Source: Larix kaempferi (Eukaryota > Streptophyta > Pinopsida > Pinales > Pinaceae). From it: a stretch of DNA of 64,000 bases. Where the stretch lies: contig BSBM01000904.1 in assembly GCA_027924585.1 (NCBI GenBank), positions 17,257,501 to 17,321,500 on the forward strand. The letters run 5' to 3'. This document shows, piece after piece, positions 10,988 to 24,700 of the stretch. Every line of letters begins with the position of its first letter. Positions within the stretch are counted from its first letter, which is position 1. A program made the position numbers and the translations under genes. The notes below the pieces were generated by a model, which had not been told where the DNA came from, did no database searches, and worked only from the letters and a program-made list of their open reading frames with translations.

Positions 10988-12600
10988 ATTTGTTGATGAA
11001 ATTGTCATTAATGCCAACATGGACTTGCAGTGGTCCCACAGGTAGTCATTGATGCCACCAACTCCGTCTTGCGGTGCACAGGTATGGATGATCCCAATAC
11101 CCTCACATCTAGTGCCTTGAAGCCCACACAAAAATGGTTTTTGCTTTGAAGCACCTTGTACCCAGTAGACAAGGTCCTTGTACCCACAAGGATGGATCTT
11201 GGAGCCACCACCTTGTTGACGATGTTGAAGACCTTTGTGATGATGTTGAAGACCCTGGAGATGGTGTTGAAGCCCCTATAGATGATGGAGAAGCCCCAGA
11301 TGGGTTGAAGAAGCATTAATGACCCATTCTATGGTCATTCATCCTCAGATGGGGTCATGGTACCCTAGGAGAATATTTGGCAACCCCACAAATGATGTCA
11401 TGATGGATCTTGACCCTTGGAGATCCCCTTGCGTGGTTGAGGTGGTTGAAGAAGCCCATGAAGCCTCTTGCTTTATGAAGAAGCCTTGAAGAAGTCCTTG
11501 GACCCACATTGATGGCTTAATGGTCCTTGTCCCCTTAAAGGTGATGATGTGGTCATTGTTGACTTGATGGGGTCTTAGAACCCTTGGAGATGGTCCTAGG
11601 GCATGAGAAAGACTTTGCACCCCCACAAATGATGGGTTGATGATCCTTGCACTCTTGAAGGAGATGATGTGGTCATGTGTGTGTTGATGGGATATTGAAA
11701 CTCTTGAAGATGTTGACAACCTTGTTGAAGAAGCCCAACTTGAAGATGATGATAACCTTGGAGAAAGCGTTGATGATATGGAGCCCATGGTCATACTCTT
11801 GCATGTGGAATGATGGCACCTTGATGATCGCATGCCCTTGGAAGCCCTAATGACTTAATAATGAGGACACCCTTGCTTTTGGGAACTTGTTGGAATACAA
11901 CAAACCCTAAGGTTGACTTGGAAGGGGTTGTGTGACAAAATAAAATGACAAAAACATTTTGGTGACCTAAGTTATTTGTGGACTAAGGTGGAGCATACCC
12001 TAAGACATTGAAGATGACTTATGGTGACCTTGATGACTTGTGGACAAACCCTAAAACTCTTTCAAATGGTGGTACAATGACTAACGCACAAAATCAAGTT
12101 AAAAACAAATTAAAAATACAAAATACTTACCTTCCTCACCCTAGAAGTCAGCACTATTATGCAAGTAAACAAAGGATGAGGTGACAAATGTATTAAGAGA
12201 ACTGCTGCAGGTCTGTTTTGAGAAGTTCTGATCATAGCCACATTAAAGAGAAAAGTGGTCTGAAATTCGGGTAGACAGTACTGAGGCAGTTACAGTGAAG
12301 AATATCAGATTTAAGTTTGACAACCTCTGAAATTCGGATCAGCTACTGAGGTAAACTGAGGAGAATTCGTGGACTGTGGTGAACTAGTAGACTGAGGAGG
12401 AGCAGCTGAACTGAGGTATTTTTGTCTGAGAAAATTCGGGTTTACTGTAGCAGCAGCAGTCTTTAGGGAGTTTTTTTTGGTGTTCTTTTGTAGCCCTAAC
12501 TTTGGAAATAAGGCAGCGAAGGAGCAGCAGTAGGGCAATGTACAACAGCAAATGATCTCTGAGCATACATAGCAGCAACAAACTGTTTAGGAATTGACAT
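10988..12600. other. Degenerate simple-sequence DNA, no gene
   Basis: Positions 11150-11870 repeat words such as GATGTTGAAG, CCTTGGAG and GATGATG in a loose tandem fashion. This yields fairly long but compositionally odd minus-strand frames. Positions 12180-12460 carry GAAATTCGG and CTGAGG words like those of the LTR-like repeats at 31.8-33.0 and 38.4-39.5 kb. No protein family is recognisable. Confidence 0.5.
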
Positions 12601-13640
12601 CTTCTACAGTACTTACACAGTCAAGCTTGAAAGACTTTGATGATGATGATGCATGTTCTCTTATGCACTGCTCAAGGAAGCCCTAATGCACAGATAAGTG
12701 TGAAGTTGTGATGTATGTCATACTGATGCATGATACCTTAGGATGATGTTACTGTAGGATAATGATAATGTATACTTAACGACGATGTATGATGTGAATG
12801 AAAGGTGACTGTGGTTTGAATAGCAGAATGACTTGTCCTTGAAGGTATAAACATGATGATGTAAATTTGTTGACCCTACTAGATGATGTCTTATGAGTAT
12901 GATATGATGCATGCACAGTGATGATGATGATTATGATAATGTGTATACAGTGGTATACTCAGTGGTGTAGTACAGCAATACAGTGATGTGTGAACAGTAT
13001 GAGCAATGTACGATGTTGTGTGAATATAGTGAAGTGCATAAGTGACATGAGTGTACAATATTCAGTAATACAGTGGTATATGCATGATGTTGTGAGAAGT
13101 AAACCCTATTATGATATTATATTTGCACATGAGTAAACAGTGGAGTACAAACAATGAATTATAACACATACAGTGAACATACACCATGATATTGATATAT
13201 ACCATGATGATGCTTATAAGTGTTGACTTGTACTACTAAGTGACACAAACAGAGAAATAGATATACAGTGAACAGTGATGTACAAATGGTTCAATATGAT
13301 GATGATGCTTGATGTTCCATATTTTGATGATAAGTTTTGAAGTCTAACCAGCACAGGGACAAACAGTGAATAAAGTTCGAAGTTGTATGATGATTCCATG
13401 TTGATACATGATGCATGCTGTGATGAACACTCAATGATGATTATGCATGCCATGATGATGCACTCCTATACCCTATGATGAACACAATGATGGTGATGCA
13501 TGGCAGTTGGTTAGCAGCTATGGCCAATTCCAAATTTGTGTTTTCAGTGATTATCGAAAGATTAATTTTAGGAAAACTGGATATAAAGCCTCTGTGGACA
13601 GGTTTAATTTGATCAAATGATAGGTAGATAATAGATTTTA
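12601..13640. repeat. ATGATG/ACAGTG low-complexity tract
   Basis: Dense, irregular repetition of GATGATG, ATGCATG and ACAGTG words over about 1 kb. No coding or element structure is visible. Confidence 0.6.
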
Positions 13641-13649
13641 TTAGCCTGT

Positions 13650-13860
13650 AGGGGTGTAGACTGACTGGCAAAGGAGTGAAATCATATGACACATTGTAAA
13701 GAGGTCACGGGTTCAAACCCCGATTAGCCTGTGCCCCATGCTTGTGGGCTGTGTGGGTGTACCTAGGGGTATAGTGGTAGCGAATTGGAATCGACCCCAT
13801 GTCACGCGAGTACAAGCCCCACCCCAATTGTCGATTCCCCTAGTACAAAAAATAGATGTT
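13650..13860 (+). mobile_element. tRNA-derived SINE-like element
   Basis: An internal RNA polymerase III promoter is visible: box A TGGCAAAGGAG (13666-13676) and box B GGTTCAAACCC (13710-13720), spaced as in a tRNA. A second tRNA-like stretch follows (about 13755-13850), with GTGGTAGC and a degenerate B box. The cloverleaf is not intact and there is an extra body, so a SINE is more likely than a tRNA gene. An A-rich stretch at 13846-13855 could be the tail. Confidence 0.65.
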
Positions 13861-13899
13861 ATTAATTTTTAATTTATAGAAACCTAACTAACTATTGGC

Positions 13900-14275
13900 A
13901 TGATCTATTTTAATTTTGTTAATGATCGGTTTCCATTTATTATTTTCCCCTAATCCATCTTCTCTATTAAGACTAGAAGGTCTTAATTCTATTTTAATGG
14001 CTTCTCATAATCTCTTTGAAGGGTGTTCAATCTTGGCAGGAACCTTATTGTTTTCTATGCAAATATAGTGTCTAGATTCCACATAGTGTTGGGTTAAATC
14101 TGATCTATGAAAGCTATTATAGTTCATATTGGGTATACGTTCTTTAATCATCATGTGAATGGAATGACTAGTTTGTCCAATGTAGGTCAACGCATAACAG
14201 CAAGAAGTCTTATAGATTCCTTGGTTCTAGAGGGGGTCAATGGGGTCTTTGTCATTATCTTCATATTCATGGACA
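13900..14275 (-). pseudogene. GIY-YIG endonuclease fragment of a Penelope-like retroelement
   Basis: On the minus strand the translation reads GIYKTSCCYALTYIGQTSHS, then a basic helix, then QHYVESRHYICIENNKVPAK, then a segment ending KRL-stop-EAIKIELRP and NREDGL. This is the order of a GIY-YIG domain followed by the conserved tail found in Penelope-like elements: GIY, YIGQT about 10 residues later, then a His/Cys stretch and an EAIEI-like helix. In that family the domain is at the C-terminus after the reverse transcriptase. No reverse transcriptase was found to the right. At least one stop breaks the frame. Penelope-like elements with this domain have been reported in conifers (established knowledge). 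Confidence 0.75.
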
Positions 14276-15907
14276 CCAAGGCACCATGGATCAACAACTG
14301 ATACCTACACTAGAAGTGGTGTCATGTAAGAGCAACATATTTGTTGAACAAGATCATGATGACAACATTGCTGTCATGCTCAAAGTATGGTCTCCACTAA
14401 GATGTTTAAGCTAATCATATAGTTTAGTCCCAAAAAGCACAATGACTATCGACTATGCAAGCAACACATACATTGGAAATAATGTTCCTTTAGTTACTTG
14501 GGAAGGCTTGCATGCGTAATAACTACAAATTACAATGACTATTTGCTTATCTTTTTGCTTATGAATCATGTGTGGAGAGCTAGTCCGTACCTATTGTTAG
14601 GAACACAGTTTTCTTTTCCATTTAAAAATGAAAACTCAACTATATGCATAGCAAGAATATAAAGTGAAAATATGCCCTCAAGAGGTTCACAACTTTATTC
14701 ACAATTCCTTTCTTGCATTTAAACTTGTTGAAGATATGAGACCAATTTTTCATGACTACTAATCTCTATTTGTTTTCAAAACCAACATATTGAATTATGT
14801 CCCCAAGAATTACAAAGAAGAAACCAAGAACAACAAGAAATGGGTTTCTAGAAATGATAATAATCATGGCCCATAAAATGCAAGATGCTTGGGGTATACA
14901 TCATAGGAAACCATGGAAAACAAGGTAAAGGAGAAAAAAAAACTTCATCCAAAAACAATATCCTTCAATAAAAATTATAAAAAAGCCAATTAAAACAATA
15001 TCCTTCAACCATGATATCTACAGAAATCTTGTCAGGATCCATGAGGATCATCTACAATAGATGGGGTTGCACAACTATTCATCCATTCCACCGACTCTAC
15101 TATCACTACTTAAGTCAATTGATCAATCTACGAGAGTCACACCAGTTATTCATCCTTAATGCTATCGAATATCTTACTAACTTTAGTGGTGAATCGTGAC
15201 ACATGGTTTTCTTTTGTACTAAAGCTAGTGTCAATGTGGTTGATTACGCATTAGCCAATAACTCCCTTGCTTTGAATATTTTTTAATGTCCAAAAATCTA
15301 TTGCCCCTCCCCATTTAAAATCCATGCAGTAATCTCCTATTAGAACCAAATTGACCATCCCTAATCTAGTTCCCTTCCATCCACAATATTTCACCGTTAA
15401 CAACTTCATCGACTCCTTTCATAAACAATTTTGCTCGATCCTCGCTCTTGCGTCATAGGCATCTTAGGAGTAGTGAAGCTTCCCCAATTCCATTCAAGCC
15501 TCCCATCCATGTGCTTTACATTGTCATTATCCACAAAATCTTCAGTATGGGATAGACAACAGAAACCTCCATAGTTAATCAAGTATATTATCATTAATAA
15601 ACGAACCAAAGCTAATTTAGCCAAAAAAAGTTACCAAATCTTAATCAAGAGAGGAAAAAAACATCACTACCTAAATACAAACAAGAGGAGGCCAATCAAC
15701 AACTTAGAACCAACCCTAAATCATTCCAAATAGCATCTTTGCCTAAAGATCTCATTTTAGAAACCATAAGGGGAAAAGGTGATTTCTTTCTCTTTGGCAT
15801 TTCCATTTCCATTCAATAATTAGTTAATGGCATTGTTCCAATGTCCCTCACAATTATAGGCTTTAAGAAGTAACTTCACATTTTGCTTTCATTCTTTCAT
15901 GATCATG
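14276..15907. other. No feature recognised
   Basis: AT-rich, with short frames only. A minus-strand frame at 15406-15624 has no recognisable family. Confidence 0.5.
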
Positions 15908-15915
15908 GTTCACAG

Positions 15916-17147
15916 CATTGTTGAAAACATTGGCAATGGCAAAAAATCGACGAGGGGTCCAAAATACAACTTCTTGACAATATCAAGGAAAAATCAACAA
16001 AAAACGGCAAACTACTACAAGCATTAAAAATTACAAAATAAATTCATTTTGTTCAATTTTTTAAACATATAAACCAACAACAACATCAAATAAACACATT
16101 GCCACATAAATATAGGAAAAACACTAGGATGCCAAATCAAAGTGATACATCAGACTCAATACTAAATACTAAATACTAAAACTTGATAGTTTTCTAGTAA
16201 AGGACTCAAAAGTGGATAACCAATGCAAAATGACATCAAATATATAAATGTATCTCATCATCATGAGTCATCTACAATGAAAAATTTAGCAGCTAGCTAT
16301 CAGCTTATCCTGGAGAATCAATGACCTCTCCCCCTTTTACGGGAAAAGGCCATGGCAAATTTGCCACTAGAAGTTCCTGCATAATCTATGTAGAAGTTCC
16401 CCCCAAATTTTAGTAAATGTTATGGAGACATCGGGGTCTTCAACATAGGGAACCCTGCTAGAAATACTAAAAAATTTATCTAAGAATACATGGAAATTGA
16501 AACATAATCATTGAAATTTATTTTTTTCAAATTATAATCTAATAGACTAATACATACATGAACATTGATAACAATGTAACATAATAAATCATAAATGATC
16601 TTTCGACAATAGACTATCACGGTATCACCATCAACATTTCTACAATAGACTATCACAGTATCACCATCATCATTTGGGTACATATAGCGCTTGATGCTTC
16701 TTGATTAAACATCAATCCCATACCCTCATACATGATAGAATCCAATGGAAATGGTGCACTTTCGCCAATCCTGAAATCTTGAAAACTATTAAGTCTACTA
16801 CATTCTGAATTGGATATGAAACTCTACTTTCTCCTTATGACGTCTGATGAGATTAGAACCACTCTTAAACATCCTGAAACAATTAATGGTAATGTTAAAC
16901 TCTAAGAATTTAATATTACCAATAATTACTAGGGAGTGTGTCCCCAACATTGAAAATGATAAATAAAAAGCCAAAAATCAGCCTTTAAGTGGGTTAACAC
17001 ATGGCTTGGGTGATGTTTCATGACCTAGCACGTTTTTTTGACAAAAAATCATGATTTTTCCTAAACATCACGATTTACGATTTTTTGGCAGAAATCGTGA
17101 TTTTTCGCGATGTGCCGAAAATGTCAGCGATATCTTCAACATTGGAA
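15916..17147. mobile_element. Non-autonomous hAT-like element, copy 1
   Basis: Homologous along its length to 44749-46018. The ends are CATTGTTGAAAACATTGGC (left) and, reverse-complemented, CAATGTTGAAGATATCGC (right), with subterminal AAAATCGTGATTTTT-type palindromes. It is flanked by an 8-bp duplication GTTCACAG (15908-15915) / CTTCACAG (17148-17155), 7 of 8 matching, if three bases are allowed outside the right inverted repeat. The second copy shows the same three-base offset. Eight-base duplications are typical of hAT. No transposase is encoded. Confidence 0.72.
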
Positions 17148-17439
17148 CTTCACAGGGAATCCTTGGAAAGATAACATGTATGGCACTTAACATGTCTAAC
17201 AAGGATCCATCTGACATTATTCTCCTATAAAGGGTAGTTGGCAGAGGGAATAACATTATATACTTAATGGGTATATGTTATTCTTTTGACCATTTTTTAG
17301 CATGAATCAACTAAAAGAATCAAGGTTAAGTAAGGTTTGGGCAACAATGACATCCTTAAAAAAGATAATATTTCCATCTTTAGTTCAAAAACATTTGGGT
17401 TAAAACATGCCTCTTCCACACTTTAGTGATAGCTCTCCT

Positions 17440-18690
17440 TTATGGTAGTTAGGTGTGTAGTCTACATTTGAGGAAAACATGTTGCATGGAGAGGTTTCTC
17501 ATCATTAGGTTATCAAAGCATATCCTCACAAAGAACATAGGTCCACGCTCTATCATGTCATTCAAGTTTATTGTTTCATAATCAGTACATAATAGATACA
17601 TGTATCTAGATCTCAAATACCCTATGTATCGACCCTCCAAGGGGGTTATGTCCCAAGATGGCCTTCTACACTATGCACTTCTTGGAGCTGAGGGATAGTC
17701 TCACATTTCGCCATCGGACACATGTTCTTCCTATTCCTTTAGGTATATTTAGAGTGGAATCTCACCGTCTCCAGGCAGAGACAGATCGCCAACTCGACCA
17801 GTCAGATAGGATCTGCCAAGTATGTTACCATCTAGAGGTTGAGACCAAGGAGCACTTCATCTTTCAGTGTCCTATTTACTAAGAGATTCAAGGGCAGTTC
17901 CATTGCCTTTTCAAGGAACTTCTTCTCACATAGTTGTAGACTTTGACTAGATTCTTCAAATACCTCGATCAGAGATGCCTAGCCTTATACTTGTAGGAGG
18001 CCCTCCGGCTTCGCTCCTCCACCCTCCAACAACAATCTCAGACAAGACCAAGCTCCACTCAAAGTATCACTTCATACTTTTCGGTGTTTCTTTCCTCTAA
18101 TGGCACCAAGATATAAACAGATGGTGGCATGGACCTTGACCGCTCAGTTAGGACAAGGCAGTTCACATCTACCTCCGGCCAACACCAGCCACAGGGACAG
18201 TCTCGACCCCGGCCTAACAGTCAGATGACTTCATCCAAGATGCAGCATCAAGCACCCTCCTCCAAGATACGGTGCACTAACCATCGCAATTCCTCTTCTA
18301 GCTCTTCCTCCAGACAGATTATTCTTTTGAGCTTCCTTCAATCGACCTTAGATGGTCGGAGAGATTCTCCCAATGCTTCTAGTCCTTCCAGTGGCCCATG
18401 ACATTGTTTGTTTCGCCATTTTTGCATCACAACTCTCAGATCCACTCCCTTTATACATATTCCTTTCTTGGATCACCTCTCTTCATATCTCGCTTTGTAT
18501 ATTTTTCTTTGAGATTGGCTCTCCATTTATTGAACTAGGGTTTGGTTTGAGTTTTGCTTTTAGCTTATATTGGAGCTACTTTTATGATCCCACTCTGTAT
18601 TGTTATCATGGTACCGCACAGTCCCATTGACCTACTTTTGTGGTCATTTGTTGGACATTAATGACATTATCTTAGCTTATCTTCTCCTAT
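17440..18690 (+). mobile_element. LINE 3' end: C-terminal zinc-finger-like region and 3' UTR
   Basis: Plus-strand translation around 17610-17880 reads IDPPRGLCPKMAFY, HFLELRDSLTF, then RICQVCYHLEVETKEHFIF, the Cys/His motif at the end of this LINE's ORF2. It also occurs on the minus strand near 37.1 kb. A Ser-rich tail and 3' UTR follow. The copy ends GGTCATTTGTTGGACATTAA (about 18643-18662), then ATTATCTTAGCTTATCTT. The same end occurs near 34.9 and 60.37 kb. It is 5'-truncated, as usual for LINEs. Confidence 0.82.
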
Positions 18691-20530
18691 GAAGCTAGAT
18701 AATCAAGGCGATGAGACTAGTTGTTGAAGCAAACCTTAATGGTTACTCCATACTAATATGGGATTGATATCATTGAGTTTACAATGGTGTGTATATAAAT
18801 ACAACTTCATGTGATAAGCATATCATTTTGGAAAATGGATGGCTTATCATTATTACAACATACATGTGCATTATGACCTATGAATATTATTATATCGATT
18901 GCCTATAACATTATAACAATAGTGGTATTATACCCTACATATATCGCATGTCCTACCCCTTAAATTGCTTTGCCCACAAAGCATGGGAAGAGAACACTTT
19001 TGATAAATTGGTGCATCTTGTAACTTTTGCCTATTTGACAAGGTTGAGGACATAGAGCAATATGATTACTGAAGCCTTGAACAATATTGTCACATTGAAA
19101 AAGGATCAATCCATGGTAGGTGGATTCTTTCAAGAGCTCTTAATTGAGAAGATTATAGATTTTAGCATTTTTTTGTTTTCATCCCCAAGTTGTATTGAAT
19201 TTTGTATTCTTCACCAGGTAAGTAGAGTGTCAACTTTGATTGGGTAGTAGTAGGTGTTGTTACATTGATTCACACAACCAATGACTTTTGTAATTTGGGT
19301 AACAATACGATACCCTCATAAGTTGATCCTTCTTAATCTAAAATTTAGTATTAATATTTCAATATTCACCAGGGTGTCACTATCCTTTCACTAAGGTATG
19401 ATTTCATCAGTAGTGATTTATGGACCTTCAACTATAACCGAATTTGTAGATGTTGCCTTGTTGAATTGTTTCTTGATCTCAACTCTTAACTTCTCTTTGT
19501 CATATCAAACCTCTTTAATGATGACACTAGGATTTTCCAATTTAATTGACTTGATGAAGGATTCCTTATCAATGGTTTGCATTTTAACCTTTAAAAAATC
19601 CCTTGAATCAACTAGATCGGTTAAGGATTATTTGAAAAATGAGGAAAAATACTTTAATCTCTTTCTTCACTTGGACCTAATGTCTAATGTTCCATCATTG
19701 TAAACATCACTTCCATCATAGATAGATTTATTAATGATTTTAATAATTTCATGGGTAGTCACGATTTGGCTCATATTCGTCACTTCTCTACTACGGCAAA
19801 CATTGTCATCAAAACTCTTCACGCTCATGACCTCATTGCCACCCTGAAGATTCAAGTAATACTAGGCCTCATTGCCAACCCCAAGGTTCAGGTAATACTT
19901 GGCTATTATAAACAGTTGATAGGAGAATGAGGCTTCTTCCTATGGTTCTTCATGATGATCAACCCTCAGTGGAGCTTCATGACGATCAACCCTCAATCTT
20001 GTATGTGGAGTCCAGACAACACCTCTTATATTAATCTTTTATGTATGACTTCAATATGTTTTGGTGGATACTATGGCGACGATTCTCGCACATAACAATA
20101 GTGCTAATTCACAACTCTTGGTGAAACAACAAAAATGGCATATCCCAATGCTTGCCAATGGCTTCCTTGTTCTATGTCAAGCATCCTCAATGATTATTCT
20201 TGGCAAATGCCCTATATGCTTCTATTTTTCTTCAATTTAATGCACGCAAAAATTCATCCAACTTCGCCTTGTGATTTTATATTTTTTTCTTATTGTCACA
20301 TGTTTTATTTCATGTAATTTGATGTTAGGGATCTATTCTTTTTTTTCACATAATCAATTTCTCATGGTCATGATTATCATGACAATGTCTTTATTAGATT
20401 TATGCATTACTAAAAAATTTGATAGGTTGGCTCTATGTTTCCAAATGCCCTGTTTTCTGGTAAGTAATCTTCTTCTCTTGGTTAATGCCTTTCTGATTTT
20501 CAAGTGTTGTTTGAAAATCACGAAAAGAAA
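18691..20530. other. No feature recognised
   Basis: AT-rich, with frames up to about 100 codons at 19398-19703 that show no recognisable family. Possibly decayed retroelement DNA. Confidence 0.45.
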
Positions 20531-20750
20531 CCACTTTGATACCAATGAAAAAGATACCCCATAATGAAGAAAAATTACATAAGTATCAAGTTGCTCATTC
20601 ATACATTCTGTCAAACATTTGAACATCTAGGGTTTTAATTAAAGATTAACTCACAATGCTTTTAAATTAACAACACCACTTCAAGATCCCTTCCAATATT
20701 GAAATTTTAACAAGCACATAGAACACATGTATATTGGTCAACCTAGACCA
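20531..20750 (-). mobile_element. Ty1/copia LTR fragment with primer-binding site
   Basis: On the minus strand TTGGTATCAAAGTGG (20531-20545) is a copia-type tRNA-Met primer-binding site. It is preceded by an LTR ending TTTTTCA (boundary 20546). The LTR body (about 20570-20750) is about 90% identical by eye to 26382-26570. Its outer end is not defined. Confidence 0.7.
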
Positions 20751-21310
20751 AGAAAAACCCAAACCCTAAGAAGAAGATGTTTCATTAAGAAGAGCAGAAA
20801 TTTCAACACAATGAAATTGATCTTTAAACCCACAGTGGCAAAATTTCACAAACAACAAACTAACTCAAAAACAGAGCCAACCTCGAAATTTGTGCTAGAG
20901 GACTATTGTACGGTACTGTACGGCCTGCCCTTCTTCTACTTCGATTTTCTAAAGAGCCGCCATTTTACAAACATGATAAGTGTTTGCCTCCGGTGTATCA
21001 GATGATTCAGCATTTGTGGCTAGCCAGTTTTGGTTAGCCTGTTTTGTTTTTTGAGTCGACATGACCATGGCCCCATGGGGTTTGTAATAAAGTGTGCTAG
21101 TAGGATCTGAGTGTCTCGGTTCCCCATGACTGGATTAAGCAACTAAGGTATTCCAGGGAGTTTTTTCCTTTGTCAATTATATTTTGCTTAAGGCGATGTA
21201 TAATCGATGAGGTTTTCTCCCGCTCCTCCAAAGTTGGAATGCCCGATTTTGAAAATTTTGGCCATGGGGGCTTATTAGAGGCCAACTAATGTATATAAGC
21301 CTACTAGACA
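20751..21310. other. No feature recognised
   Basis: An AATAAA stands near 21087. No coding region or repeat partner was seen. Confidence 0.45.
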
Positions 21311-21755
21311 TTGTTAGAATAGGTGTCGGTCATGTCCTAAGTCCATAAAACCCTCAGAAAAAATTTCGAAAAATTTTTACCGGGTCCGTCGAATTTGGGT
21401 TTTTAATTTTTTTTTAAATTTATTAAATTTCTCTATAGTTTAAATAGAGAAATAATAATTTGTAATATGTCAGTCGTCCGGGGTCCAAATTCAGTGATTG
21501 ATGGCTCATTTCATAAGCCAAAAATCACACATGACCTATTGACCGGCTAGATCCAAGTTTCGGATGTCATTTAGGCCTCGTAATTAATATGTTCTCTGAA
21601 AAGCCATTTACAGAGAAATTATTAATTAAAATAATAAAAATGATTATTTTGGAGATAATCCAAATCTCTCCAAAATAATCCAAATGGAATAAAGTAAAAG
21701 GCTAAATGACATGGCACTCAGCATTTATGAAGATTCCAATCATCTCTAAGCATCT

Positions 21756-24700
21756 TCAGTCAACTATACAGTCAGCATAAGTCAAAGCTCCTCAAGTAAA
21801 TTCGCCCTCATGCATGCAAAATCGAGTTAGTGATGTGGAGGTCGTATTAATTGGGTTTGTTGGTTGGTATGAGTTGCATTGAATGGAGTGGGGGCGCCTT
21901 GCCTAGGTGGAGGCCACCCCCCACTCCCACCTACCATGATTTGCAATCAAATCTTGTTTCAAACTCCAAGCACCTACCTCCAATGCTCACGTCAATCTCC
22001 TTCTTGAGGCGAGTTCTACACATGGCAACTACTTATTAGCGTGGTGATAGTTCCAAAGTGAGATGGGGGGCGCCTTGCCAAGGTGGAGGCCACCTCCCCA
22101 TCCACATCATCTCCAAGCTCGACTTGTGTTAGGTGGAGACTCATTTGATTGATATTTTGATTGGTTGAGAGCTGATAGATTGAAATTCGATTGAGGTTAG
22201 GTGACCATTGGCTCCATTCAAGCCAATTCGACTTGGGTCTTTAGGTAGTCTTCTATTGCTATATAATGAGGTTCATTTTGCCTCATGAGCATGGACTTTT
22301 ATGCATCGAAACTCTGAGCAATTGTATTTGAAGTTATATTTAATAAAGTTGTGACTTTGGAGGTCAAATTCTTGGGGGCTCTTGGTGGCCATGCTTCATC
22401 ACACTCTTGAGGTGATATTGTGTCATTTTTTCATATGTTTATGATTATTTAGTTTGGATCTATATGCTTAGAAGGCTAACAATCTAGCACATGCATGTAT
22501 ATCTTCCCTATTCTCTTAAATCATATGTTATTTGCAGGTATTGCTAATGGTTTTGTGAGCTTTTGCAGGTTCTCCCTCACCCCAATCTTTGGCCAAAGAT
22601 CTCTCTACTTGTTAAGCACCAGCAAAAGAGGAGTCTTATGTGTTTTCTTTCCATCAAGCAATCTTTAAACAAATTCTCAATCGGTTACTTGTCCTACCCA
22701 TCGAAACTGTGGAAATCTAAAGCCCTACCATTCTCCAAGTTTGAGATTATAGCTTAGCTAGCCTTTGTTTGTGGCTTGTTTGGCTTTGCCCCTCTTGTTT
22801 TCCCTTCACACTAGCTGCTGCCCTTGTTATTCCTTTGTTCCAGTCTGCTGATCTTTGTTTTCTACTGCCATCTTCTTGCTGCTGCTACCATCTTCTTGCT
22901 GCTGCCATCTTTGTTTTCTGCTGCTGCTATTTTCTTCTTTTACCCCTCATTATACTCTAGCTGCCAGCTCTCGTCCCATCCTAGCTCTTCCTCCTTGCTC
23001 TCGTCCATCCCTCTTCCCTTCCTCCTCTCGTCCATCCCTTCCTCCTCTCGTCTACCTACACACAAAACACAAAACAAAAACAAGTTTGAACTTTGGTTTG
23101 GAGTTAGATCTATTTCATAAGCATAGATTCAAACTTTGGTTTAGAGTTAGATTTATTTCATAAGCATAGTTCATGGTTTGGTTAGTATTAGATTTATTTT
23201 CATAGTATAGATCTTAACTTTTTGCAATAGATTAGATCTCTAATAATTTCACTTAGTAATTTCTGATTTATGTATTGAAAAGTAGCAATAGGGCCTTAGA
23301 TCTCATATCATCAAATCTCAAAAGTTTGCATTGGAAAAAATTGTTGCATATAGGCTAGATCTTAGTCTTTGCATTTGTTTACAAAGTTGGGTTTTGACTA
23401 ATATCTAATGGGTGCATTGTTGAGGTGATTTTGAACTTGTGTAGATCTTTTTTAGAAGGACAAAAGCTTGATAAGAACAAATATTCAAAAGAAAGAGCAA
23501 AGTGCATCTAAGGAGAAGACTTGAACCACAATAACAAATCTTGTATACTCTCTTTTTTTGTAATTAGCCATTAAGGGCTCATAAAGTATTGTCTTTTTAA
23601 GTGGTTCTTTTTTCTCTCAAAAGACCTTTCGAGGGCTTCATCCCCAAAGGCACTTGTAACTGTTTAATAAAATTTTCAAGTGGAGAAGGCTCCACTTTTT
23701 GGTCTTCTTCCCCATTTGGGGAAGAGTGTTGGGTTTGTTAGTTTTGCTTAGCTTAGATCTTTATAATTCTTGTCTTAGAATAATTTCATTTTTATTTTTG
23801 TCGCTTCTCTTCCAAGCCTTGACCAGAGAAGAGCTAACTTTGGGATTGCATCCCGAAGGCCACATAGCCTTGTGGTAGCTTCTCGTTCCTCCATTAGCTT
23901 CTTGTGGACATCCAGCTAGCTGGAAGGTTTCCAAGACTAGTGGCTTCTAGTGGTTGACCTTGTTCGGAGGTTGATCCCACCTGTAGTGTAAATTTTTGCT
24001 TGGTAGAACACTAGATATTTCTGTTATCTCATTTTATTTTGCAAGTAATATGTTAGCAGTGTTTCCATCGATTTGAGCTATCACATGTTTTGAGTTTCAC
24101 AAAGTTTCATTATCTTGTATCACAACTGCTTCTTGCTTCTTAAAATGAACAAAGCCTCTTGAACTTGGCCAAATCCAAGTCAAGAGCACTCTCTATCGGA
24201 GAGCATTGTTAGAATTTGCATCTCTCTTGCATTAGGCATTTTAATTTAGCAAGTCTCTTGAACTGCGGTCATAAGATCAAGTCAAGAGCGCTCTCTGTCG
24301 GAGAGTTGAACGAGTGCTCTAATAATAAAACTTTTCAACACACACTTCCCTTTTAATTAATTTATCTTGGTTTTCGTCCTACACCCGTATGCTCTGCCAA
24401 CCGGAAACGGTTGGGCTAGTACTCAGAAAGGTGCAGGACTTGTTAATTTCGCAAGTGATAATATTAATTAAAATTTTACCCCAAAACCCCAACCAAGACA
24501 AAATCACTGAGTTCTTCCTGAAAGAGGTGGTGCCAGGAATCCACTATCAGACTCGAGGGCGGTCAAGCCGTAAGCACACTTGCCCTCTTTGCAATCTGGG
24601 TGCTCCCGACCTATCACCTAAATGGTTGCCAGTGTTTTTCTTGGCTAAGATTCCACTCCTTGTGATACCTTTGTTCTTAGCCTTAATAATCAAGACCACT

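Noticed and set aside
11345-11833. 162-codon minus-strand Ser-rich frame
   Set aside because: It is produced by degenerate GATGTTGAAG-type simple repeats, with no domain visible.
13655-13735. A functional tRNA gene
   Set aside because: Box A and B are present, but no acceptor stem or anticodon arm could be folded. An extra tRNA-like body follows, as in SINEs.
19398-19703. 101-codon plus-strand hydrophobic frame
   Set aside because: Leu/Ser-rich composition expected from AT-rich DNA, with no conserved motif.
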